Of a DNA stretch of 64,000 bases, positions 35,382-43,692 are shown piece by piece. This DNA is from Azospirillum sp. TSO35-2 (GTDB lineage Bacteria; Pseudomonadota; Alphaproteobacteria; Azospirillales; Azospirillaceae): the NCBI RefSeq assembly GCF_003116095.1, contig NZ_LGRA01000004.1, forward strand, positions 28,225 through 92,224, written 5' to 3'. Made by a program: the position numbers and the translations under genes. The notes beneath the pieces were generated by a model. The model searched no databases. It was not told the origin of the DNA and saw only the letters and a list, made by a program, of their open reading frames with translations. How positions within the stretch are numbered: the first letter of the stretch is position 1; the number at the start of each line of letters is the position of its first letter.

Positions 35382-36698
35382 TCAAGAAACTCCCAACTCC
35401 CGATAGGCCGCAAGCGCGTCTTCCGCCACCCAAGGACACAGCCGCGCTTCATACAGAACCCAGCGGCCGCGCAACTCGACGGCACGCCGGAAATGCGTGG
35501 CGGCCTCTTCGGCGCGGCCGGTCCGGCGCAGCATCCATCCCAGGCACAGCCTTGCCCATGCGGAGTCGGGGTTCGCCGCCACTGCGGACCGCAGCGCCGT
35601 TTCCGCCTCCTCCCGGCGACCGAGGCCGAACAGCGAATGCCCTTTGCATCCCAATGCCATCGGATCGTTGGGAGTGGCCGCCAGCAGGGGCGCCAAGGCG
35701 GACAGGGCCAGATGGGTGTCGCCCTTGCCGATCATGATCATGATGTGCTGTTCGACGGGGTAGCGCTCCTTCGGCACCCTGTTCCGCAACTCGGCATTGA
35801 CCGCTTCCGCCTCTTCGTGGCGGCCGGAAGCGACCAGCGCCACCCCCAGGTGAAAATGCGACATCGGGTTGGAACCGTCGAGATGAACGCCGTGACGGGC
35901 GTGGCTCACCGCATTCTGCAACCGACCGTCCCGCAACGAGAGTTGCGAAAGCATGTCGTAGGGAGGCGAAAAGGCCGGATCGACGGCGATGGCGTTCGCC
36001 ATCGACGGGGCGGGATTGGAATCGGCCTGCTGGTTGAGCTGCTGCCCCAGCGCGTAATGCGCCCTTGCGAGCAACGGGTTGCCCTCAAGGGCCCGCCGCA
36101 AGGCCCCAACCGCCCGGTCGCTTCGCCCGAGACGAAGCAGCGCGTCGCTGAGGGTGACCAGCGTCTCGTCCGTCGGGTTCAACTGGCTGGCTTCCTCAAG
36201 GAACGGCAGCGCCTTCTCGTCGGATCCTTGTCCGGCGACCATCACCCCGTGCCACCGCAGCGCATCGCTCAGGTCGCGCTGGACCGTTTCCACGTTCCAT
36301 CCGTTGCGGATGGCTTCGCGGAACCGTTCGGCAGCGGCGAGATAGTCCCTCTCCTCAACCAGTCTCTTGCCTTCGAGGTGCAGGGCCTCGACCTGATAGT
36401 GCGGATTGGCGGCGATCGCTTCCCGATGAACCGCCTCGGCTTCGGCGGCCCGACCGGCATCGCGCAGAATCCCGACCCAATTCCAGTAAGCCAGTGCATG
36501 GCCGGGGATTATCGCAATGGCGGCCCGGAACCGTTCGATCGCCGAGGCGCCATCCCCATTCCTCCGCAACGCCACTCCCATCGCCAGATGATAATGGGAG
36601 AAGGTGTCTTCCTTAATTCGCCGCCGCCACGCGTCGATGTCGATCGTCGCAGGCACTGTGCATGCAGAGGCAAGATTGTTTGACCGATCGACCGCCAT
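35382..36698 (-). CDS. TPR-repeat protein
   Basis: 438 residues made almost entirely of 34-residue TPR units: HYHLAMGVALRRNGDGASAI, ALAYWNWVGILRDAGRAAEA, DETLVTLSDALLRLGRSDRA, ARAHYALGQQLNQQADSNPA, PMSHFHLGVALVASGRHEEA, and AWARLCLGWMLRRTGRAEEA. No signal peptide or transmembrane helix is apparent. The repeat superhelix would be a protein-interaction scaffold in the cytoplasm; TPR proteins are common in glycan clusters, where they hold glycosyltransferases or chain-length machinery. It lies between the membrane-protein/SGNH/carbamoyltransferase module and a radical SAM gene, all on the minus strand. Confidence 0.85.
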   Translation of the reverse strand: MAVDRSNNLASACTVPATIDIDAWRRRIKEDTFSHYHLAMGVALRRNGDGASAIERFRAAIAIIPGHALAYWNWVGILRDAGRAAEAEAVHREAIAANPHYQVEALHLEGKRLVEERDYLAAAERFREAIRNGWNVETVQRDLSDALRWHGVMVAGQGSDEKALPFLEEASQLNPTDETLVTLSDALLRLGRSDRAVGALRRALEGNPLLARAHYALGQQLNQQADSNPAPSMANAIAVDPAFSPPYDMLSQLSLRDGRLQNAVSHARHGVHLDGSNPMSHFHLGVALVASGRHEEAEAVNAELRNRVPKERYPVEQHIMIMIGKGDTHLALSALAPLLAATPNDPMALGCKGHSLFGLGRREEAETALRSAVAANPDSAWARLCLGWMLRRTGRAEEAATHFRRAVELRGRWVLYEARLCPWVAEDALAAYRELGVS

Positions 36699-36914
36699 TT
36701 GTTTTTCCCAGCCCCTGCGCCGCGGTTGTCAACGACGCAAGGTGCATGATGATCGAGGGAAGGGTCAAGCACCACCCCCGTTCCGGCGCGACGCCGGAAC
36801 ATCGCGCCCGACGAAGTTCGCGCAATGGCCGGCGAACCCTGAGCTTCGGGCCCTGAGTTCAGGGTTTTCCGTACGATTCCCGGTTCGAGCGGAGTCGCTT
36901 GAACCGATCTCACG

Positions 36915-37112
36915 CTAGCGCAACGTATAGACGAAGGGGGAACCCGGCTTGCCCGCCTCTCCCTGGAGGCGCATGCGGACCGCCAGCCGCCATAGAAAGG
37001 GATACCCCACGGCGAGGAACAGGAACGTCAATGGCAGGCGCTCCGACCACGCCTGCCGGATCAAACGACGCAGGTGGGCGCGCTCCCGGGCGGAGCAATC
37101 GTCGCTGTTCAT
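36915..37112 (-). CDS. Small single-pass membrane protein in carbamoyltransferase module
   Basis: 65 residues: a charged N-terminus (MNSDDCSARERAHLRRLIRQ), one hydrophobic segment (LPLTFLFLAVGYPFLWRLAV, about residues 26-45) and a basic tail. The ATG overlaps the TGA of the SGNH hydrolase gene (ATGA), so it is coupled to it. Small membrane proteins (SxtJ/SxtK, DUF5989-type) commonly accompany NodU/SxtI carbamoyltransferases and SGNH hydrolases; this one fits by position and size, though I cannot confirm the family by sequence. It may anchor the module at the inner membrane. Confidence 0.65.
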   Translation of the reverse strand: MNSDDCSARERAHLRRLIRQAWSERLPLTFLFLAVGYPFLWRLAVRMRLQGEAGKPGSPFVYTLR

Positions 37113-38458
37113 CGGTTCCTCTCCAAACTGTCCGCTTCCAACATTGGAATGATGCGGGTCGCCATATGTTCGGCGAAGAAATCGGCAACGCGGCCATTGC
37201 CTTCCGGAGTCAGGTGGCAGGTGTCCCAGAACAGCCAGTCCTCGGCCCCGAAACGGCGGAACAAGGCGTGGTGGTCAACCATCGCCTCACGATCCGACGC
37301 CGTCGCTTCGCGCGACAGGATGTCGAGCATCCGGCGGCAGTTCTCGTGGATGCTTTCCAGGCGATGGTCGGCATGCCGATCGAGATAATTCTTTTCGAAC
37401 TCCGGCGACGGCGCCGCTTTGCTGGAGACGACGGGCTGGACCCCCCAGACAAAATGCGCGCCCATTCCTTCGGCCATCCGCCGGAACTGGCGGGCGCGCG
37501 CGACATAGGCACGCAGCACGGTCATCGGCTGGTTCAGCGCCCGCCAGGGACCGTTCGTCTCCGGCGGGAAAACCCGGGCGCGACCATGGGACTGGTGGAG
37601 GATCTGCGCCCAGAGCTCCTGGGTTTCCTGATAGACGATGTCATGGGGACCGACGAGGGAGGGGTCGCACAACTGCCCGTCGAACAGATCGTTGACACCG
37701 TCGAAGCTTATCACCACGTCGGGATTCAGGCGGTGGGCGTGCAGGATGTGCGTGAACATCTGGTGCAGAACGACATGGCCCGGCCCGGCGAAGTTCAGCA
37801 CCGTGAAGCGCAGCGGCGATCCCATGCTCCGGCTGCGTGCGTTCAGCCGCTCCTCCAGAAGCGCCGTCCAGACCTGATGCGGCAGACATTCCCATCCCCA
37901 GGCTGCGGAGCCGCCGTAACAGGCGACCACCTTATGGGTGCGCTCGCGTTTTTCGAGGGCAGGCAGATCCGCGGCGATCCGGCGTCCGAAGCCATCGACC
38001 GCTCCCCACGATGAATCGCGGTAGAGATACCCCCAGGGGAAATGGATGAACGCCCAGGCATGTTCGTTGTCCCGCGGCCCCAGTCTGGTGAAGACGTGCG
38101 CGTTCGTCCCCGGATCCTCCTCCTCCGTGAGGGCGCGGCCATGGGGGCGAATGGCTCCCGTGCGGTCGACCGTGTGGACGGTGGTTTCGGAAGCGATGTG
38201 ATAGCGCTCCACCGGATATCCCGGATCGAGACGGATAAAGAACAGTTCGGTGAAAGCCGCCGGGCTTTCACGGGTCAGCTGGCTTACGCGCGCGCAGGCG
38301 CCCAACACAGGTTGATACGCGTCCGTCAGTTCCGCAGCGCACAGGAACTCGACGTTCTCGAAACGCTCGCCCAAACATGTCCGCACCGCTTCCAAAGGCT
38401 GGAGAAGCCAGCGGGGGTCGAAACGGTGGTCGGGCGGCAGGATGACGGCGACGGACAT
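37109..38458 (-). CDS. SGNH/GDSL-type hydrolase-like protein
   Basis: 449 residues. The catalytic fold occupies the second half: VVACYGGSAAWGWECLPHQV (block I, Ser in GGSAAWGW), VLNFAGPGHVVLHQMFTHIL (block II Gly), FDGVNDLFDGQL (block III Asn) and WDTCHLTPEGNGRVADFFAE (block V with the Asp/His pair). About 150 N-terminal residues precede it, of unknown role. SGNH enzymes are esterases or O-acyltransferase partners acting on polysaccharides. It lies 17 bases after the carbamoyltransferase and overlaps the small membrane protein gene. No signal peptide is obvious, so a cytoplasmic or membrane-associated role is favoured. Confidence 0.8.
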   Translation of the reverse strand: MSVAVILPPDHRFDPRWLLQPLEAVRTCLGERFENVEFLCAAELTDAYQPVLGACARVSQLTRESPAAFTELFFIRLDPGYPVERYHIASETTVHTVDRTGAIRPHGRALTEEEDPGTNAHVFTRLGPRDNEHAWAFIHFPWGYLYRDSSWGAVDGFGRRIAADLPALEKRERTHKVVACYGGSAAWGWECLPHQVWTALLEERLNARSRSMGSPLRFTVLNFAGPGHVVLHQMFTHILHAHRLNPDVVISFDGVNDLFDGQLCDPSLVGPHDIVYQETQELWAQILHQSHGRARVFPPETNGPWRALNQPMTVLRAYVARARQFRRMAEGMGAHFVWGVQPVVSSKAAPSPEFEKNYLDRHADHRLESIHENCRRMLDILSREATASDREAMVDHHALFRRFGAEDWLFWDTCHLTPEGNGRVADFFAEHMATRIIPMLEADSLERNR

Positions 38459-38475
38459 GCAGGCTTCCTCGGCGA

Positions 38476-40242
38476 TCAGAGGGTGAAGCTTTTATGGACG
38501 ATGCTTCGCCCCATCACGAGCGCGTCGATCCCGCTGAAGGTGAAGGTCTTCAGGGCATCCGCGGGCGTCTCGACCACAGGTTCGCCACGCAGATTGAACG
38601 ACGTGTTGAGCAGGACCGGCACTCCTGTCCGTTTCCCAAACGCTTGCAGCAAAGCGAAGAAAAGCGGGTTGCTCTGCGCGCTGACGACCTGCACCCGGGC
38701 GGTGCCGTCGGCGTGCGACACCGCCGGAATCGCCGTGCGCTGCTCGGCGCGAACCGGATGAACGGCAAGCATGAAATATTCCGGCGCGACCTCCCCGCCG
38801 ACAGGTGGCATGTCGAAGAAGCGCAGGGCGTCATCCACCGGCGTCGCCGGCGCGAACGGCCGGAAAGGCTCACGAAACTTGATTCGCTCGTTGACGGCGC
38901 GCTGCATGTCGGGCCGGGTGGGGTCGGCCAGAATGCTGCGGCATCCCAGCGCCCGCGGCCCCCATTCCGAGCGCCCCTGGAACCAGCCCAGTACCAAGCC
39001 GTCGGCCAGAAGCCGGGCGGTGCGGTCAATCAGGGCGTCGTCATCGTCGAAACATTCGACCTGTTCGAAGCCGCTGTCGCGGATCGCAGCCGCGATCTCA
39101 TCCGGCGTGTAGGCCGGGCCGAGGAAGGCGGAGGTCAGCGGCCGCCGTCCCTTCCCGCCGGAAGCGGAATGGTAATACGACAGCGCGGCGCCGACCGCTC
39201 CCCCCGCATCGCCTGCCGCCGGCTGCACGTAAAGCGGCAGGCCCAGCTCGCGGATGATCCGCCCATTGGCAAGGGAATTGAGCGCCACGCCGCCGGCCAT
39301 GCAGACATTGCGGATGCCGGTGCGTTCGACCGCCCGGCTCACCATGTGCAGGATGACCGTTTCAGTGCATTTCTGCACGCTCGCGGCCAGATTGGCGTAG
39401 CGGCGGCAACTCTCAATGGCGGCGGCGTCCAGCCCCTCGCCCTCCGTTGTCGCAAACGGACTTTCCGGGGGACGTGCCGGACCGAGCCATGCGGGAAGCG
39501 CCGGAGTGTATGGAAGGTCGTTCGGGGCGGTGAATTCGAAGAAGCGCTGGTCGAGCAGGAAGGTTCCATCGTCCTTCAGCGAAAACAGACTCAGCAGCTC
39601 GTCATGACGATCGGGCTGGCCGAAGCCGGCCATGCCCATGACCTTGTATTCCCCCTCGTTCACTTCGAACCCGAGATAGGCGGTGAAGGCGCTGTAGAAC
39701 AGGCCGAGGGAATGCGGCATCCGGATCGTCGACAGCGTCCGGAGTTCCGAGCCGCGTCCGACGCCGATCGTTGCGGTTTCGTATTCCCCCACCCCGTCGA
39801 GCGTGATGACCGTCGCCTCGTCGAAGGGCGAACAGTAGAAAGCCGACGCCGCGTGCGACTCATGGTGGCGGACGCAGACGACCCGCTCCAGAGGCAGGCT
39901 CAGGCATTCGGCGATCCGCCGGCGCGGTTCGAACTTGTCGTCCCGCAGCCATGCCGCGACGGTATCCTTCAGGTATGCGAAGCCGGACTTTCCCCGGCGC
40001 AGGGATGAACGCAGGATCCGGTCGAACTTCAACAGCGGCTGTTCATAATAGACGACCGTGTCGAGATCGCCGGGGCGCAATCCAGCCTGCTTCAGGCAAT
40101 AGGCGATGGCCTGTTCCGGCAGGGCCTTGTCATGCTTGCGGCGGCTGAACCTTTCCTCCTGCGCCGCGGCGACGATTGTCCCATTCACCAGAAGAGCCGC
40201 AGCGGCATCATGGTAATCGAAGGATAGGCCGAGCACATTCAT
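38476..40242 (-). CDS. NodU/SxtI-family carbamoyltransferase
   Basis: 588 residues, start MNVLGLSFDYHDAAAALLVN. The N-terminal ASKHA domain is complete: AAAQEERFSRRKHDKALP, VRHHESHAASAFYCSPFDEA, ITLDGVGEYETATIG and NEGEYKVMGMAGFG. C-terminal: CMAGGVALNSLANGRI, GWFQGRSEWGPRALGCRSIL, KFREPFRPFAPATP, LLNTSFNLRGEPVVETPADA. It is more conventional than the carbamoyltransferase at 24 kb and its neighbours (SGNH hydrolase, small membrane protein) match the widespread carbamoyltransferase module. It carbamoylates a hydroxyl, probably on a sugar. It stands upstream of the SGNH gene by 17 bases in one operon. Confidence 0.92.
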   Translation of the reverse strand: MNVLGLSFDYHDAAAALLVNGTIVAAAQEERFSRRKHDKALPEQAIAYCLKQAGLRPGDLDTVVYYEQPLLKFDRILRSSLRRGKSGFAYLKDTVAAWLRDDKFEPRRRIAECLSLPLERVVCVRHHESHAASAFYCSPFDEATVITLDGVGEYETATIGVGRGSELRTLSTIRMPHSLGLFYSAFTAYLGFEVNEGEYKVMGMAGFGQPDRHDELLSLFSLKDDGTFLLDQRFFEFTAPNDLPYTPALPAWLGPARPPESPFATTEGEGLDAAAIESCRRYANLAASVQKCTETVILHMVSRAVERTGIRNVCMAGGVALNSLANGRIIRELGLPLYVQPAAGDAGGAVGAALSYYHSASGGKGRRPLTSAFLGPAYTPDEIAAAIRDSGFEQVECFDDDDALIDRTARLLADGLVLGWFQGRSEWGPRALGCRSILADPTRPDMQRAVNERIKFREPFRPFAPATPVDDALRFFDMPPVGGEVAPEYFMLAVHPVRAEQRTAIPAVSHADGTARVQVVSAQSNPLFFALLQAFGKRTGVPVLLNTSFNLRGEPVVETPADALKTFTFSGIDALVMGRSIVHKSFTL

Positions 40243-40397
40243 TCATGGCCACGCTTTTTACGGCGACGTCATGTCGCTTGGAGGTAGGGCGACTGCGATA
40301 CTAGAGCGGAAAGAAGCGTCCCGGAACTGATTTTGCTGACGCTTCGCGTCTGCGAAGCCTCGGCGGGACGGCGTTCAACTCCGCGTCGCATCGCGCA

Positions 40398-41183
40398 TCA
40401 GGAGGCACCCTGCTTCCATCCGGTATCGGCCAGACGCAGGTTCCGCCGGCCGAACGGCGCTTCCGGCTCTCCCGGCTGGACCAGGACGCCCGGCATGTCC
40501 TGCGGCCATGTGCGGCAGCCCACGACCAGATACGTGCCGACGATGTGGCGCAGCGTGATGCCGCCGGATCGCGCCAGTTCGTTCAGATAAGGATAGACGC
40601 CACGCCGTTCCGGCGGTTCTGCCACATAGTCCGGGAACGTGTAGAAGTCGTGCCAGGTGAAGATCGCGCCGGGGGCCGCCAGTTCCAGGGCGGTCACCGT
40701 GTCCGTCCTGACGCCGCCATAGCTGTGATCGCCATCGACGTGAATGTAATCGTAACGACCGCGCAGGGCTGCGATTTCATCCGGAACCTCATCCGGAACC
40801 CGGCGGAAGATCTGCCGAACCTTGCCCGCGTGGGGAGAGGAGCGGTAGAAGGCGCCGATCGTCTCGTCGCCACGCAGGCATTTGCGGGTGTAGTCCGTCC
40901 ACTGCACGATGTCGACGGTATGGACTTCGGCGTCCGCCGGGCTGTTCGCCGCCAGTGCGAAGGTGGTCTGTCCCTGCGCGGTACCGAACTCCAGCAGGTG
41001 GCGGGGCGCAGTGAAACGGACGATTCCCGCCAGAACGGCCTGTTCGTAGGGCAGGAACAGGGGCATTTCCGGTGCCCCGAACGAGAACAGCTGGCTGCTG
41101 ATCTCGATCGGCAGGTTGCGTTCGATCCCTGGGAAGAGAGATGCAAGGGTGGCACTGGGAATGGCATTGGGCAAAGGTGCCAT
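40398..41183 (-). CDS. Class I SAM methyltransferase (Methyltransf_24-like)
   Basis: About 261 residues from MAPLPNAIPSATLASLFPGI; GGAGAT lies 9 bases upstream of this ATG, favouring it over earlier in-frame starts. Motif I is HLLEFGTAQGQTTFALAANS, then VHTVDIVQWTDYTRK, and YDYIHVDGDHSYGGVRTDTV, the Asp/His-rich motif of Methyltransf_24 enzymes (CmcI, TylF and similar O-methyltransferases). GAIFTWHDFYTFPDYV continues it. It is the first gene of the minus-strand set that continues with the carbamoyltransferase; a 155-base gap separates them. O-methylation of a sugar hydroxyl is a family-based guess. Confidence 0.82.
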   Translation of the reverse strand: MAPLPNAIPSATLASLFPGIERNLPIEISSQLFSFGAPEMPLFLPYEQAVLAGIVRFTAPRHLLEFGTAQGQTTFALAANSPADAEVHTVDIVQWTDYTRKCLRGDETIGAFYRSSPHAGKVRQIFRRVPDEVPDEIAALRGRYDYIHVDGDHSYGGVRTDTVTALELAAPGAIFTWHDFYTFPDYVAEPPERRGVYPYLNELARSGGITLRHIVGTYLVVGCRTWPQDMPGVLVQPGEPEAPFGRRNLRLADTGWKQGAS

Positions 41184-41632
41184 CGGCGATGATCTCCGGT
41201 TCGATGAACGGGGCCGTGCCTTGGACAGCCGATCCTGCATGATGCGGCCGACAGTAAAGCTTGTCCCCCACGCCGTGCAACAGGAAGCCCCCGGACCGCC
41301 GCAGCTCCGCAAGCCGCGGCCGGGCTTTGCCCGGCGGATCGGCGGGGCCGGCTGGGGGATATTTCCGCCATCGCTGGCAACGATGCCGCCACTGCTACAA
41401 TTAAGTTTTTGTTTACCCATTCCGCACTAGCTTTGGCAAAGCTATTGTCAAGCAATTTCAAGCGAAAGAACGATCATTGGTCCGGAGAGCGTGTTTTGCC
41501 TCTTTGGCTTTGAAATTCTCTGAATCAATATTATAAATTTCCATGAAATAATAAGGCGACGATGATGGTGGTGGGTGCCGAATCAATCAACGGTCGAGAA
41601 GGCCGATCCCCGTCCACAAAGGGTGCTGGGCA
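41184..41632. other. Divergent promoter region, no gene
   Basis: 449 bases between the minus-strand methyltransferase and the plus-strand epimerase. No gene is visible. GC content drops markedly after about 41400. A promoter-like pair is listed separately. Confidence 0.5.
41510..41537 (+). promoter_or_regulatory. Putative sigma-70-type promoter
   Basis: TTGAAA (41510-41515), 16-base spacer, TATAAA (41532-41537), in the lowest-GC part of the divergent region and 95 bases before the first gene of the nucleotide-sugar operon. It matches the -35/-10 consensus at ten of twelve positions. This is a sequence match only. Confidence 0.4.
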
Positions 41633-42676
41633 ATGAACGTATTGATCATCGGCGGGACCGTCTTCCTGGGACGCCACCTGACCGATGCCATGGTCCGGCG
41701 CGGGCACACGGTCACCCATTTCAACCGCGGCCAGAGCGCTCCCGATGCCTTTCCCGGGATCGAGCGTCTGCAAGGCCATCGTGAAAGGGATCTGGGCCTG
41801 TTGGCGGGCCGGCGGTGGGACGCCGTGATCGATACCTGCGCCTATTATCCGCGGCAGACGGCGGCCAGTGCCGCCGCGCTGCGCAACAGCGCGGGATGCT
41901 ATGTCCTAATTTCCACCATCAACCAGTACAGCGCCTTTCCGGTCCGCGGCATCACCGAAGACGATCCTTCGGAACCGGAACCGGCCGACGAGCCCCGCCT
42001 CGACGCCGTCACCTACGGGCCGCTCAAGGCTGGGACCGAGCGGACGGTGCGCGACGTCTTCGGCGACCGGGCACTGGTGGTCAGGCCCGGCTATCTGGTC
42101 GGCCCATACGACCGGAGCGTCCGTTTCGCCTACTGGACCCGGCGCCTTGCCGCCGGCGGGCGGGTCCTGGTGCCGGGACGGCCGGAGGCGGCATGGCAGG
42201 TGCTGGACGTGCGGGATCTGGCGGATTGGATCGGTCTGATGCTGGAAACCGGACGGGCCGGAACCTTCAACGCCGTCGGTCCCGCCGGAGACTCTTCCGC
42301 GGGATCCCTTTTGACGGAGATGGCGGGCGCCCTGGCCGGCGACCCCCACCTCGACTGGGTCGATGCGGAGTATCTGAAAGGCCATCCAAACGGCCGCCGG
42401 TGGCTTGATCTGGCCGACTGGTCGTGCCTGCCGGAAAAGTTTCGGTGGCTTTACGCCGCCTCCAACCGGAAAGCGGTCGAAGCCGGCCTGACTTTCCGCC
42501 CGGTCGGGGAGACGGCGCGCGACATGGCGGCTTGGCTTTCTCAGAAAATGCCCTTAGACGGAAGCGACAGGCTCGACCCGGAAGGCGAGCGCGGAATTCT
42601 GGAAGACTGGGACCGCGCGCGGGCGGGAGTGCAAGGCGGGATCGATGCGGCTGCGGGGCGGGAGGGGAGCGCGTGA
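41633..42676 (+). CDS. NAD-dependent epimerase/reductase (extended SDR)
   Basis: 347 residues. The N-terminus MNVLIIGGTVFLGRHLTDAM is the nucleotide-binding motif GGTxFLGR of the isoflavone-reductase/RNA-binding-like atypical epimerases. ISTINQYSAF supplies the Ser/Thr region; the usual YxxxK is present in altered form in TYGPLKAGTERTV (Tyr-Gly-Pro-Leu-Lys). VVRPGYLVGPYD and VLDVRDLADWIGLML follow. It starts the long plus-strand operon. Probably oxidises, reduces or epimerises a nucleotide sugar in the cytoplasm. Its stop is overlapped by the GTG start of the next epimerase. Confidence 0.82.
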   Translation: MNVLIIGGTVFLGRHLTDAMVRRGHTVTHFNRGQSAPDAFPGIERLQGHRERDLGLLAGRRWDAVIDTCAYYPRQTAASAAALRNSAGCYVLISTINQYSAFPVRGITEDDPSEPEPADEPRLDAVTYGPLKAGTERTVRDVFGDRALVVRPGYLVGPYDRSVRFAYWTRRLAAGGRVLVPGRPEAAWQVLDVRDLADWIGLMLETGRAGTFNAVGPAGDSSAGSLLTEMAGALAGDPHLDWVDAEYLKGHPNGRRWLDLADWSCLPEKFRWLYAASNRKAVEAGLTFRPVGETARDMAAWLSQKMPLDGSDRLDPEGERGILEDWDRARAGVQGGIDAAAGREGSA

Positions 42677-43683
42677 CGGATTTGGCGTTTGACGGCAAGC
42701 TTGCGGTCGTGACGGGTGCCGCCGGTTTCATCGGCAGCCACCTGACCGACCGGCTGATCGCCGGGGGCTGCACGGTTGTCGGCTTGGACAACCTGTCCAA
42801 CGGCCGCAGAGCCAATCTGGAGGCGGCGGAGCGAAGCGGACGCTTTACGTTCCATGAGGTCGACGTCGCCGACATCGACACGATATCCCCGCTTTTCGCC
42901 GGTGCCGATTGGGTTTTCCATCTGGCGGCCCTGGCCGACATCGTCCCATCCATCGAACGCCCGCTGCACTACCATCACAGCAATGTGAACGGCACGGTCA
43001 GCGTGTTGGAGGCGGCCCGACGGGCTGGCGTCAAGCGGCTGGTCTACGCCGCGTCATCCTCCTGCTATGGGCTGGCCACCCAGTTCCCCACCCCCGAGAC
43101 GGCGCCGATCGCGCCGGCTTATCCCTATGCGCTGACCAAATGGATCGGCGAGTGCAGCGTGCTGCATTGGGGCAAGGTGTACGGGCTGCCGGTGGTTTCA
43201 CTCCGCCTTTTCAATGTTTATGGGCCGCGGGCACGGACCAGCGGAACCTATGGCGCCGTCTTCGGCGTGTTTCTGGCGCAGAAGCTGGCCGGCAAGCCGT
43301 TCACGGTGGTCGGCGACGGCCGCCAGACCCGTGACTTCACCTTTGTCGGCGACGTGGTCGAAGCCTTCGTGGCCGCGGCCGATTCGCAGGCGAACGGCGA
43401 TGTGTTCAATGTCGGATCCGGCGGAACATACCCCATCAACCGTCTCGTCGAGCTGCTGGGCGGACCGGTCACCTATGTGCCCAAGCGTCCGGGAGAACCG
43501 GACTGCACCTTCGCCGACACCTCGCGCATCAGGGAGGGGCTCGGCTGGGCGCCGCGCGTCTCCTTCGAAGCGGGCGTGCAGGTCATGCTCGATCACATCG
43601 AGGATTGGCGCGAGGCGCCGGTGTGGGACAAGGCGGGCATCGCCGACGCCACCCAGGCCTGGTTCCGGTATCTGAAGGACTGA
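42673..43683 (+). CDS. NAD-dependent sugar epimerase/dehydratase (GalE-like)
   Basis: 336 residues with a GTG start at 42673, overlapping the preceding stop (GTGA) and preceded by GGAGGGGAG. VVTGAAGFIGSHLTDRLI is the Rossmann motif, AALADIVPSIERPLHYHHSN and AASSSCYG the active-site region, and YPYALTKWIGE the catalytic YxxxK. RLFNVYGPRA and RDFTFVGDVVEAFV complete the GalE/GDP-mannose dehydratase-type fold. Substrate: an NDP-sugar, not determined. It follows an unlike epimerase, suggesting two successive steps on the same sugar. Confidence 0.88.
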   Translation: MTDLAFDGKLAVVTGAAGFIGSHLTDRLIAGGCTVVGLDNLSNGRRANLEAAERSGRFTFHEVDVADIDTISPLFAGADWVFHLAALADIVPSIERPLHYHHSNVNGTVSVLEAARRAGVKRLVYAASSSCYGLATQFPTPETAPIAPAYPYALTKWIGECSVLHWGKVYGLPVVSLRLFNVYGPRARTSGTYGAVFGVFLAQKLAGKPFTVVGDGRQTRDFTFVGDVVEAFVAAADSQANGDVFNVGSGGTYPINRLVELLGGPVTYVPKRPGEPDCTFADTSRIREGLGWAPRVSFEAGVQVMLDHIEDWREAPVWDKAGIADATQAWFRYLKD

Positions 43684-43692
43684 GAAGACAGC

